NCBI RefSeq assembly: GCF_964355755.1
Contig: NC_092672.1
Span: 33,166,501-33,230,500, forward strand
Origin: Antedon mediterranea
Taxonomy: Eukaryota; Echinodermata; Crinoidea; Comatulida; Antedonidae
DNA length: 64,000 nt
Direction of reading: 5' to 3'
The notes under the pieces: generated by a model
Told to the model about the DNA's origin: nothing
Database searches by the model: none
Seen by the model: only the letters and a program-made list of their open reading frames with translations
Position numbers and translations under genes: made by a program
Shown here: one piece after another, positions 57,801 to 64,000 of the stretch
Numbering within the stretch: the first letter of the stretch is position 1
Layout of the letters: the number at the start of each line of letters is the position of its first letter

Positions 57801-60800
57801 TAAAAAATAGGCTTGTTATTTCAAACAAAGGCTTAATTCAAATTCTCCTTTTACAAGCCCATGGGGGTTCTGTATTGTAGCCATAAGTCAATGGGAAACT
57901 ACAGTTATAATATATCTACATGTTCCATTAAACAATTATCAAGAGGATGTATCCAACGAATAAAAATTAATGACAAATATACAGTATTTTAATTAAAGAA
58001 TATCGTATAATGACAACAATACATAAATCAATCTAAGTTATTAACAATGTATATCATATCCTGTTTATAATGGATTAAAAACCAGATTTCACTTCAAATA
58101 TTAATTTTTTTTTAAATTTTTTAAACATGAATGCACATTTAGCTTATCATAGATAAAAAAAACATTATTAAAAACCAGATTCCACTCCAAATAATAATTG
58201 AAAATTGTTTATAATAGTAGTATAGGCCTATAATATAATATATGAATGCACATTTTAATCGTATCATAGATAATAAAATCACCAATATTCTTGAATAATT
58301 AATGCTACGTCCTGGCTTATGCACATGGGAAATAGGAACACAAAACATGTGCAAAAAATGACATGTAAAGAATAGAGTCAGGTAGTCATATATTAAACAG
58401 GAATGATGTTTTGTATTCAAGCAGCTGGCATGATCCGTAAACATTATGATAAGAGTGGACGGTCAAGTTAATATGGCACGGCAATGAGTAATGCCACGAC
58501 GACGTGACAGCTTTGCATAATTAACATTAATTAGCATGTTCAGATTACATTAAGAATACACTGAATGTAATAAAACATTGAACATAGGAACAACCATTTG
58601 TGATGTTTAATATACCGTATAAAATCAATTTGAATTTTACTTTTAGATTTTTGAGGATTAGACTTTATGTATGCACAAATATTAAACCAGATTATTATAT
58701 ATAATTATATATTATTAAATCTTGTTAGGCTTTCTAGAACCAGGATTTAGTTGTCTTTAACTGATTCGGCCATACTGCGTTGAAATACGGCCATACTGCG
58801 TTGAAACACCGGTTCTCGTCAGATCACCGAAGTTAAGCAACGTTGGGCCTGGTTGAGTTCTGGATGGGAGACCGTCTAGAAATCGCGGCGGGTGCTGTAT
58901 ATACTGGAGAGTGATGGTGTAATGGTAATATCGGACTAGCATGTGATAGGCATGGGTTGGAGGTTATCTGTACCATACTAATTGCATCCTTAGGCAAGGT
59001 GCTTTATTCTCATTGCCTCGTCCTTCGGATGGGATGTAAAGCCGTTGGTCCCGTGTACTTAACAGTGCACGTTAAAGAACTTGGTACACTATTCGAAAAG
59101 AGTAGGGGATCGTCTCCCGGTGTGCTGATCTGGTAGGCGCTGCACTGCTGGCTGCCGTGGGTCCGTGGAGGGCCTAATCCGAATTTCCTCAGTTTCCAGT
59201 TAAGCTTGAGGACAAATATGAATACCTTTACCTTTACCTTTATTCTCTGTACCGTCTCCAAATATGGGGCATACTACAGTATTGTAGTAGTGGCATTGTG
59301 GCTTGACAGTTTCTTACCAATCCCAGAATCGTTTGTTCAAATCCTGTCACATTCCAAGATTGTTATAACCAAGATTGCCAATACAGCATCACTGCTTTCA
59401 CCTCTGTCTACACTATCAAACTTTATGAAAATGTGATGTGCCCATATATGGACATGATGATGTCATATCACTACCATATTTGGGTATATCACTACCATAT
59501 TTGGGCACATCACACTTTTTTGGGCAAACTAGTGTCAAGATAGTGTCGACAGAGCTTAATTCTCATATGAGACTTGGTTGAGAGGGCATGGGTTTACCAT
59601 CTATCAAGTAATGTATTTGTTGTGGGATGTTGTAAAAATTTTGTGAATCAATTTTACCAACTTATTTATTACTGTGCAATATACTTACTACACATTTGAC
59701 GTTGCGCCGCTACGGAATACGTATCTCTGTCGCATCCCATTACAATGTGGTCGGTGTCAAGGTCGAAGGTCATGCTAATAGAGCTGGAATTGCATTTTGA
59801 TGGAGCACAGAGTTCCAGAAAACTCTTTGGTCCAATGATGTGATTGTCACTGTTTGGCATGTATTCAATGCGCTTTGAAATACCTAATATAGTAATACAA
59901 AAAAAAAGATTGATAGATTATTTGGGTGTAAAAAATGTCTGAGATTCAAATATACAGAAGTAGAACGCAATGTATGTCGATTGAATAGGTGTAAAAATGT
60001 GTTACCATTTGAAATAAAATAATTAAGTTTAGGAGAAAAATTAGAAGATTCCCAAATACAGTATGAATAAACTTCCACATATATGAATGAAGTTTGTACG
60101 ATGGAGGTAGACAAATTCTCGAAGTGTACTAACAGTAGGCGTCTACAGTAGTATCAAAATTGTCTTATACCGGAGAGTTTGTTTATATGCATGAGATATG
60201 GTATTTGCAACAATATGTAATAGAATTTAAAGTATCTGCCTCTGTATAATATTTAACACTACTATAATCCAAAGTCAATAATTTTACACATATTTCACAT
60301 ATCACTGTCAATTTTGTCACCTGTTGCTTTCCATATTGTAGTATGTAACTAAACATTTAAAAATAGTTTGTGGATTTACTGTATGTCTAACACAAATATT
60401 GTGTACGCAGGTCTATAAGATTGTAATCATATTAACTTTACCCCAGCTGCAGTGCATTAATTGCACCCCTTTTTTTGCTGTGGAGCTTATTCAACTGGGC
60501 CGCTTTTTCTTCTTTCACCACCGTGGAACTGTCACCGCAGTGTAGTACCACTTTTTCTACTAGGTGCGTATTTAATAGAACTGCTTTTATCTACAGCTGT
60601 GCTTTTTAAATCACACTGCTTCTTCCTTTATGCTTATGAGCACATCCCTTTTTTTCACCACTTTTTTTGTTTGGCCGCTTTTTATACCATGACTGTGTTT
60701 ATTTGACTGAAGCACATATTTGATCATACAGTATTCGTAATTCTCGTTTTATACCTTTAATTCCTTGTGTACACAGACGGTTAACAGTGACCGTAACCGT

Positions 60801-60901
60801 GACAGCGTCACTCTTCTTGTTCCCGCAATCGTAAGCAGCGACTGAGAACACGTGTGAAGCTACGTTGCTTGGGTCTAATGGTTTAGTTGATGATATCATT
60901 C
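33718..60901 (-). CDS. Calsyntenin, C-terminal 13 exons
   Basis: A type I membrane protein of the cadherin superfamily, known as a synaptic organiser and as a kinesin-1 cargo adaptor. Exons: 60901-60755, 59883-59689, 57721-57470, 48226-48054, 47679-47568, 46373-46183, 45611-45499, 44711-44515, 43801-43634, 43263-43124, 42086-41885, 35082-34919, 33876-33718. They join in one frame for 736 codons and a stop. In order: end of the second cadherin repeat (VAAYDCG), KRIEY linker, LNS-like domain (STWMKHG, CDKEWHHYVVNV, HFNGYLTG), calsyntenin-specific membrane-proximal region, transmembrane helix and acidic tail with two E-W-D-D motifs. Vertebrate paralogues are 950-980 residues; about 200 N-terminal residues lie beyond the window. 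Invertebrates usually have a single calsyntenin, so no paralogue number is given. Confidence 0.95.
33905..34200. mobile_element. SINE-related remnants in intron
   Basis: GCGAGTAACTCGCCAATTAC at 33923 matches the repeat at 7970, and a B-box-like GGTTCGAATCC lies at 34103. Near 34170 AATTGAACCTGG is a further reversed B-box-like word. Fragments only; order and limits unclear. Confidence 0.4.
34919..35082 (-). CDS. Calsyntenin exon: transmembrane helix and first WDD motif
   Basis: Encodes IMTVLIVVCVGFLAFVVFLG, a membrane helix, then H-R-T-G-G and SDMEWDDMSLNITINPMD. M-E-W-D-D is the kinesin light chain binding motif of calsyntenins. Donor GAT/GTAAGT. Confidence 0.95.
35358..35612. mobile_element. 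Probable inverted-repeat element
   Basis: Starts CAGGGTTCTCATGTGGGAAG, TGGTGGTGACCA and ends TGGTCAGTGCCGACCACCAC, then AAAAACCCTG; the two ends are imperfectly complementary. It also has a GTGGTGGTGGTCAACAGTGT tract. Family unknown. Confidence 0.45.
36545..36935. repeat. Degenerate minisatellite, about 85-bp unit
   Basis: Four to five diverged units, each with GAACAAGA, GAGCTGGTTCTGGCTCCTCC, TTCCTAAC and CCACCCCAATGG. It is GC-richer than its surroundings. In the 6.8-kb calsyntenin intron. Confidence 0.75.
37555..37818. repeat. 19-bp minisatellite
   Basis: About fourteen head-to-tail units of CACACAGTGGCAGAAACAC with few changes (TAGTGG, GGAAC). Because 19 is not a multiple of three and no unit has a stop, all frames on both strands stay open; none is a gene. 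Confidence 0.95.
37878..37958 (-). mobile_element. tRNA-like SINE head
   Basis: On the minus strand TGTGGTCTAGAGGTTGAAG (A-box-like) is followed 30 bp on by CACAGGTTCGAATCTTACC (B-box). Stem pairing of a working tRNA is not evident, so a SINE head is more likely. Confidence 0.5.
38377..38785. repeat. Tandem duplication, about 206-bp unit
   Basis: AATTAATTTGACATATGAG, AAGTTTTCCACAACAAGGAC to TTATTTATCATGTGACAT occurs twice in a row (from 38377 and from about 38584) with small indels. Confidence 0.88.
38786..41884. other. Calsyntenin intron, remainder
   Basis: AT-rich and without supportable exons. Around 40500-40680 the word AAACAATCTCT and AAATAAGCAA repeat loosely. The open frame at 41294-41533 has no recognised domain. 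Confidence 0.4.
41885..42086 (-). CDS. Calsyntenin exon: juxtamembrane stalk
   Basis: Sixty-seven codons starting L-T-I-L-H-K-K-L, then a lysine-rich, poorly conserved stalk ending G-S-S-S-G. Acceptor CTTTTTTAG, donor CTCTG/GTAAGT. Confidence 0.85.
42276..42409. mobile_element. MITE family A copy
   Basis: AAGCTCTTTCAACACTATTA at the left and TTTGATAAGGTAGACAAGAC at the right; the core AAATATGGTAGTGATATG is intact. Confidence 0.85.
43124..43263 (-). CDS. Calsyntenin exon: membrane-proximal region
   Basis: Encodes G-I-Q-S-I-E-N-Y-E-E-V-L and RCTELNGRYVSNEYMVQ, the well conserved C-x-E-x-N-G-R-Y segment. Acceptor ATTTCAG, donor CAG/GTACGT. Confidence 0.93.
43634..43801 (-). CDS. Calsyntenin exon: membrane-proximal region
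   Basis: Encodes K-L-D-S-C-S-V and LSEHESLTISNELL, as in the vertebrate N-L-D-x-C block. No methionine-led frame covers it. Acceptor TTTCAG, donor AAAG/GTATGC. Confidence 0.88.
44165..44460. repeat. 33-bp minisatellite
   Basis: About nine units of TCAGAAGGTTAGGGGGTTAA followed by CCTAGTGTATCTT, degenerating toward the exon side. Each unit contains TTAGGGGGTTAACC. It lies wholly in the intron, 55 bp from the donor of the exon at 44515-44711. Confidence 0.92.
44515..44711 (-). CDS. Calsyntenin exon: membrane-proximal region
   Basis: Sixty-five codons including SYIMVVRPSEPTIDISGS, corresponding to the vertebrate V-V-L-Q-P-x-x-P-x-I strand. Donor GAAA/GTAAGT. A 33-bp minisatellite begins 55 bp downstream. 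Confidence 0.9.
44812..44842. repeat. G-rich tract
   Basis: A run of G residues broken only by A and T (about twenty-five G in thirty bases), able in principle to form a G-quadruplex on the plus strand, that is, the non-transcribed... template strand of the calsyntenin gene. Confidence 0.7.
45499..45611 (-). CDS. Calsyntenin exon: membrane-proximal region
   Basis: Encodes YTMQQIGYINERQYPTPGQR and L-T-V-T-V-K-A, like the vertebrate segment H-V-A-Y-x-N. Acceptor TTTTATCAG, donor GCTAC/GTAAGT. Confidence 0.88.
45650..46165. repeat. Polypurine/polypyrimidine tract, about 510 bp
   Basis: The plus strand is almost entirely A and G (AAGGAAGAAGGAAA-type units). The gene runs on the minus strand, so the transcript has a continuous pyrimidine stretch filling nearly the whole 571-bp intron between two calsyntenin exons. 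Long open frames on the minus strand here are composition artefacts. Confidence 0.92.
46183..46373 (-). CDS. Calsyntenin exon: LNS domain end
   Basis: Encodes H-F-N-G-Y-L-T-G-L-A-I and KEVITCIVACKEKL, including the calsyntenin C-x(3)-C. Donor ACG/GTTTGT. The frame reads on into a polypyrimidine intron but that extension is not coding. Confidence 0.92.
46464..46631. mobile_element. MITE family C copy
   Basis: Inverted ends GGCCATTTTACACAAGTGGT and CTTTACCGCTTGTAAATTGG enclose AGATACAGATTCTATGTGGG. Same layout as 9654-9822. Confidence 0.7.
47568..47679 (-). CDS. Calsyntenin exon: LNS domain
   Basis: Encodes VKLYVDGHHYE, V-M-N-D-R-P-L-H-P and LTVAAAWEG. Acceptor TTTTTTACCAG, donor GAAG/GTAAGA. 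Confidence 0.95.
48054..48226 (-). CDS. Calsyntenin exon: LNS domain
   Basis: Encodes LYIHNCRLVLLLRR and EVCDKEWHHYVVNVNYP. Acceptor TTTTTCAG, donor CAA/GTACGT. Confidence 0.95.
49083..49123. repeat. Short foldback element
   Basis: CAGGAAAGAGTGAAATT and AGTTTCACTCTTCCCTGG pair across a TATATA loop; same family as 8216-8253. Confidence 0.65.
49605..50070. repeat. Minisatellite, about 97-bp unit x 5
   Basis: Units contain AAAATAAATATTGCATGTGA, TGAAACAAAACAATGTCGAT, TTTTCTTGGGATAAACCCAC and AAAAATAATT. Starts fall near 49610, 49701, 49798, 49893 and 49995, so the length varies between 91 and 102 bp. Confidence 0.88.
51283..51365. repeat. 20-21-bp minisatellite
   Basis: Four units of GATTACAAGCCCATAGCTAG, the last with GGTTACGAG. 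Confidence 0.9.
51362..51482. repeat. 54-bp tandem duplication
   Basis: GAACTTCCTTCTCCCACATC, CTGGCTGGCTAGGAAGGATT occurs twice, directly after the 20-bp minisatellite. Confidence 0.88.
53480..53740. repeat. ATG/GAT trinucleotide-rich tract
   Basis: Imperfect (GAT)n with interruptions; a pure stretch lies at 53625-53650. The M- and H-rich open frames on the two strands follow from composition. Confidence 0.9.
56313..56605. repeat. Tandem repeat, about 137-bp unit
   Basis: ATTCTATAAAATGAATATTC, AACATTTTGTTTGCGTTCTA, TTGTTTTGTA and CCGACATTGAATCAATC recur near 56313, 56449 and 56587 (partial). A detached piece with TTCTATTGTTTTGTAATTTG and GCCGGAATTGAATAAATC lies at 56900-56960. The AATAAATCATTAAATC ends look like retroposon tails. 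Confidence 0.75.
57228..57395. mobile_element. MITE family B copy
   Basis: TGCTTTGTTCCCACTTGAAT at the left and GTTTCTGAGTGGAGAAGACC at the right, with GTGATTGGTCAACCC in the centre. It lies 75 bp from a calsyntenin donor. Confidence 0.8.
57470..57721 (-). CDS. Calsyntenin exon: LNS domain start
   Basis: Encodes DLLPTP, Y-K-F-D-G and FSITTWMKHGPS, then ETILCYSD. Donor GAAG/GTGAGA. The intron that follows is 9.2 kb. Confidence 0.95.
58763..59243 (+). mobile_element. 5S-rRNA-derived SINE (SINE3-type)
   Basis: The first 140 bp are clearly 5S rRNA: GGTTCTCGTCAGATCACCGA, AGTTAAGCAACG, GGGCCTGG, CTGGATGGGAGACCG and GGTGCTGTA. A body of about 300 bp follows with CGTCCTTCGGATGGGATGTA, AAGCCGTTGGTCCCGTGTAC and AAGAGTAGGGGATCG, then a short (ACCTTT)n tail. 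The internal A- and C-box promoter regions of 5S survive. A 21-bp duplication of CGGCCATACTGCGTTGAA lies at the head. It sits in a calsyntenin intron, antisense to the gene. Confidence 0.88.
59401..59558. mobile_element. MITE family A copy
   Basis: CTCTGTCTACACTATCAAAC at the left, two TACCATATTTGGG cores, and TAGTGTCGACAGAGCTT at the right. It lies 130 bp from a calsyntenin exon. Confidence 0.87.
59689..59883 (-). CDS. Calsyntenin exon: cadherin-LNS linker
   Basis: Starts G-I-S-K-R-I-E-Y-M-P and ends MGCDRDTYS with R-Q-M-C, the conserved calsyntenin linker. Acceptor ATATTAG, donor TGTA/GTAAGT. Confidence 0.93.
60755..60901 (-). CDS. Calsyntenin exon: cadherin repeat 2 end
   Basis: Encodes HVFSVAAYDCGNKKS and V-T-V-T-V, then L-C-T-Q-G-I-K-G; matches the end of the second cadherin repeat. 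Acceptor TTTATATAG. First exon seen in this window, starting in phase. Confidence 0.9.
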
Positions 60902-62135
60902 CTATATAAAGATTAAAAAACATGAAATGATAAATATAAATGTTGAAGTTCAATAAAATATTTTAAAAATAAACAAATAACACTGCTTTATCTTTAAAAT
61001 ACAGTAAATAATGTAACGATAAAAACATAAAGAATGACATTTCAGCAATGACGCATATGATTTTGTAATGTACTTTAAATTGCGTCATTTCATAATATTA
61101 TTATATAAAGCATAACATTATGATCAACCAATATTAATAATAGATTATTACAATTGTAAAGTTAAAGGAAAAAGATAACTGCATTTCAAAATGTATGAAA
61201 ATCCATAAACAATGCTGATAATATAAAATGTCTAAAAATAATATAATATTTGTATATAATATTAAAAACAATGATAAAAAAGATTTTTTGGCTTGTTTCA
61301 GCATTAAATTTATATTGTGTATTTTCTATTTTCATACTTAAAAAAAATTATACATTATTATTGTAGTATAACCTGCCTAGGCCCTACTAAATAACGAAGA
61401 TTTCGATACAAAATAAAGCATATCGAATTAATTTCAGTAATTAGAGCAGTTTTTCTTTCAGCAATTAACAGGACAGAAACCCATCAATTCATGACGTATG
61501 AACATCATCATTTCATAATTCCGTATTGTCAATATTGACAGTTAGTCAAATCTTACTATAATGCGAAAATACCGATTTATGATCAACTTGGAATTTACGC
61601 TAATCAGTCGTAAATTCATTTACGTTATATCTGATATTATCTTATCATCTTATGATGCCATGTCATCGGCCGTACAGATGAAATAGAAATCCACTTTATA
61701 CAACACTAAAGCAGAATATCAAAGTTATTGAATATGGAATCATATTTTCTTAGAAACTGCATTATGATATAAATTTCTGTTTGAAAATGATAAATTATAT
61801 AGTTAATAATAGCGCTGAGTAGGTGTGTGAAGATTAGTAATTAGTACAGTAGACTTTAAGTTTAGTATGTGAGGAGTCAGCTGACTTGTCAATTGGAATT
61901 GATGAATATGATGTCACAAAATAGATAAGAACATTTTTAAAACTTAGTATAAAATGATGTCAAAATTATTCTAAGCATAAAATTTCAGATAATATTATTG
62001 AATAAAGTCTTGGAAAACGGGGAAAAACAATATACTGCAGTTACTGCATTACTAGATTTTGTTACTGGAATAATGTATGGTGTTTATAGGTTGTTTCAAT
62101 GAGACAGTCATTGCAATAAACAGGGTACTGTATAA

Positions 62136-62178
62136 CCAGGGATTTGTAAAATATATATATATTTTACAACTCCCTGAT
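62136..62178. repeat. Palindrome around (TA)n
   Basis: CAGGGATTTGTAAAATATAT pairs with ATTTTACAACTCCCTG, a stem of about 18 bp with TATATA at its tip. Confidence 0.7.
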
Positions 62179-62591
62179 ATAACAAAAAAAGACTAGCTAA
62201 ATAATTGCCTATTTTAAACAGTTTAAAGAGTAAAACAACTTGCAGTAACTGCAGTATAATGTTGACATGGTCTTTTATTTGTATAACAAAATTCAATGTA
62301 CAATGGTACTTTGTATAATTTTTTTAAGGATTGGCGCAATACAGTACACACGCTTTATAATTAAGTATACTGTATAAGAAATCAATGTACAGTATTATCA
62401 TTAAGGGTTTAGTTACTTAATTAAAATAATTGAGAGGTCACAATGCATACCCATTAGGTATTGGGTTTCACTACTTGGACCACAACATAATTAGTAATAC
62501 CTTGACAAGAGGAGAATCCAGAGTAAACAAATGGTGTTTTTCTTTTAATTAATAATACTAATAGTTCAAGTATACAGAACCAATACAGTAT

Positions 62592-62735
62592 ATTGGTCCC
62601 ACTTTAATGCAAGGTAAGGAAGCAAGTTGGCCAATGACAAGCGACAGTTTGAATAACCTATCGCTTGTGATTGGTCAAATTACATGCATTGCTTATGTCC
62701 TACTGTACATTCCGTCCAATTGGGAATCAAGCTTA
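62592..62735. mobile_element. MITE family B copy
   Basis: TTGGTCCCACTTTAATGCAA at the left and CCGTCCAATTGGGAATCAAG at the right, with the inverted pair TGGCCAATGACAAGCGACAG and TATCGCTTGTGATTGGTCAA. Confidence 0.8.
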
Positions 62736-62844
62736 AAAGTCCTTTTAATAATAACAAGAGTGTCCACTGAGTAGAGGTTAAATTTAGCGCAAAAACAACA
62801 TTTCTCTTTATTGTTATTGTTTCACAAGAAAAAACATGCTTCAT

Positions 62845-63006
62845 AAAGCTCTGTCTGTACTATCAAACTTTATATGACAACAAAATTGTGATGTGGTCAT
62901 TTATGGACATGATGATGTCATACAGTATATCACCACTAAATTTGTGCATATCACTACCATATTTGAATATATTCTTAATACCATATTTGATTTGTAGACA
63001 GAGCTT
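62845..63006. mobile_element. MITE family A copy
   Basis: AAGCTCTGTCTGTACTATC at the left and TTTGTAGACAGAGCTT at the right; the right third is rearranged. Confidence 0.83.
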
Positions 63007-64000
63007 TTAAAACAGAAATATCTTTAAACTAGCTTGTTGACATTTACATTATAGATTATACACGAATTGAAAACGAATTAAACAATAATCGTTGGTGCAT
63101 GTCGTTTATTTTCGTTGACTGTTGAAATAAATTTCTACGCAATTTGTTTTGCTAGATTAAATCCATTAACAGGTATATGAAGTAAAATATTAATAAAAAC
63201 TAATATTAATAATGTACCAATTGAATGTTATATGTTGTAATAACAATGTACTGTATTTTACTAATTTATGAATATTAATATTGACATTTTTTAGCACTAC
63301 TGTATATGTTCTTTTTCATTTGTTGCCTTTACTGTATATTGTTCTGTGACATACAATCAGGGCCGTTACATCCACCAGTATAGTTGGTAAGGTTTCAACC
63401 TGACCACTTTTTCACAGAGGCCTTTGACAACTCCTGGCTTGAACAGAGATTGTTCTCTTTTCTTGCGAAATCACTTGACAAGGAAGGCAAATTTTAAGCC
63501 ATGTATAAATTAAATCAATTTATGAATTGGAATTGCAAATAAGGTTACCTAAAATATTTTGTAAAAGTTTTTTTTTTTTTAACATTATCTTATTTAAATA
63601 CAGTATTATTTCTATCTGACAAGACAAATTTCATAAATCAAATTAATTATGAATTGAATCATGATATATGAAAGTTATATAATATTATATGTAAACAATT
63701 TCATATGTTTCATCAACATTCAATTGTATTCAAATAAAAATAAAAATTCATTTTTTTCCTTCTTTTTAGCCACCAATGCAGACTATTGACACTTCGTTCA
63801 TAAATGGAATAGAGTTAACGATGGAAGAACAACATCCGATACACAACGCAATTAAAATGTGTTTCGTTCACTAACATACGCCCCAGTTTCTGTGTACTTG
63901 GGAATTTACAAATTCTCCATGCAATAGATTTTAGTGACATTAACGTAATAATTCACAGAACAGAAAATTCATCATTTGAAGTTTACATTTCTACCACATT

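Larger units (their letters stand above)
60902..64000. other. Calsyntenin upstream intron, no exon seen
   Basis: I looked on the minus strand for cadherin repeat 1 and the signal peptide and found none, so the missing N-terminal exons lie beyond 64000. Contents: a palindrome at 62136-62178, MITEs at 62592 and 62845, a fragment with CTGCAGTAACTGCAGTA-type ends around 62018-62280 and AT-rich DNA. Confidence 0.5.

Noticed and set aside
58767-58905. Functional 5S rRNA gene
   Set aside because: The head is duplicated, several positions differ from conserved 5S, and a SINE body with a short repeat tail follows without a T-run terminator.
60420-60720. Possible tandem array with GCTTTTT and CACTTTTT words
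   Set aside because: The words recur at irregular distances and no unit could be defined by eye.

Overview
The window is nuclear DNA of a multicellular animal: AT-rich, with spliced genes, long introns, many small inverted-repeat transposons, SINEs and one LTR retrotransposon. The abundant TAGGCCTA palindromes, a 5S-rRNA-derived SINE and the gene content fit a marine deuterostome invertebrate, most likely an echinoderm. The species is an inference; no marker gene is present to settle it.

Region 1 (1-8700, all coding on the minus strand) is a small tandem array of one gene family: two intact genes (1956-2270 and 7046-7354) and one pseudogene (4725-5033). Each encodes about 102-104 residues with the D...ExK signature of a PD-(D/E)XK nuclease fold. 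All three keep a splice acceptor just before the ATG, an upstream donor, and a shared upstream module (CCAAT box, CRE-like site, GGAAAAACC). I do not recognise the family; this is the least explained part of the window.

Region 2 (8712-17160, minus) is a complete 14-exon ionotropic glutamate receptor gene of about 896 codons (exon lengths sum to 2691 nt, in frame throughout). It has signal peptide, amino-terminal domain, split ligand-binding domain, M1, Q-type pore loop, M3 and M4. The pocket looks suited to glycine or D-serine rather than glutamate. Its introns hold many copies of two MITE families and a near-identical 480-bp tandem duplication.

Region 3 (17161-25990) has repeat-rich intergenic DNA, a 484-bp palindromic element, and a complete 4-exon plus-strand gene (22117-25385, about 550 aa) for a histidine acid phosphatase closest to 2-phosphoxylose phosphatase (PXYLP1), a Golgi enzyme of glycosaminoglycan linker assembly.

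Region 4 (25990-29334) is a young Ty3/gypsy-like LTR retrotransposon on the minus strand (385-bp LTRs, ATTAC target duplication, tRNA-Leu-type primer site). It is internally deleted and carries a nested 626-bp TTAA-flanked element.

Region 5 (33718-60901, minus) holds the last 13 exons (736 codons) of a calsyntenin gene: end of the second cadherin repeat, LNS-like domain, membrane-proximal region, transmembrane helix and an acidic tail with two W-D-D kinesin light chain binding motifs. The first exons lie beyond 64000. Its introns carry most of the minisatellites: 19-bp, 33-bp, about 85-bp and about 97-bp repeats, and a 0.5-kb polypurine tract. The receptor, phosphatase and calsyntenin genes are separate; nothing shows them acting together, although receptor and calsyntenin are both typical synaptic genes.
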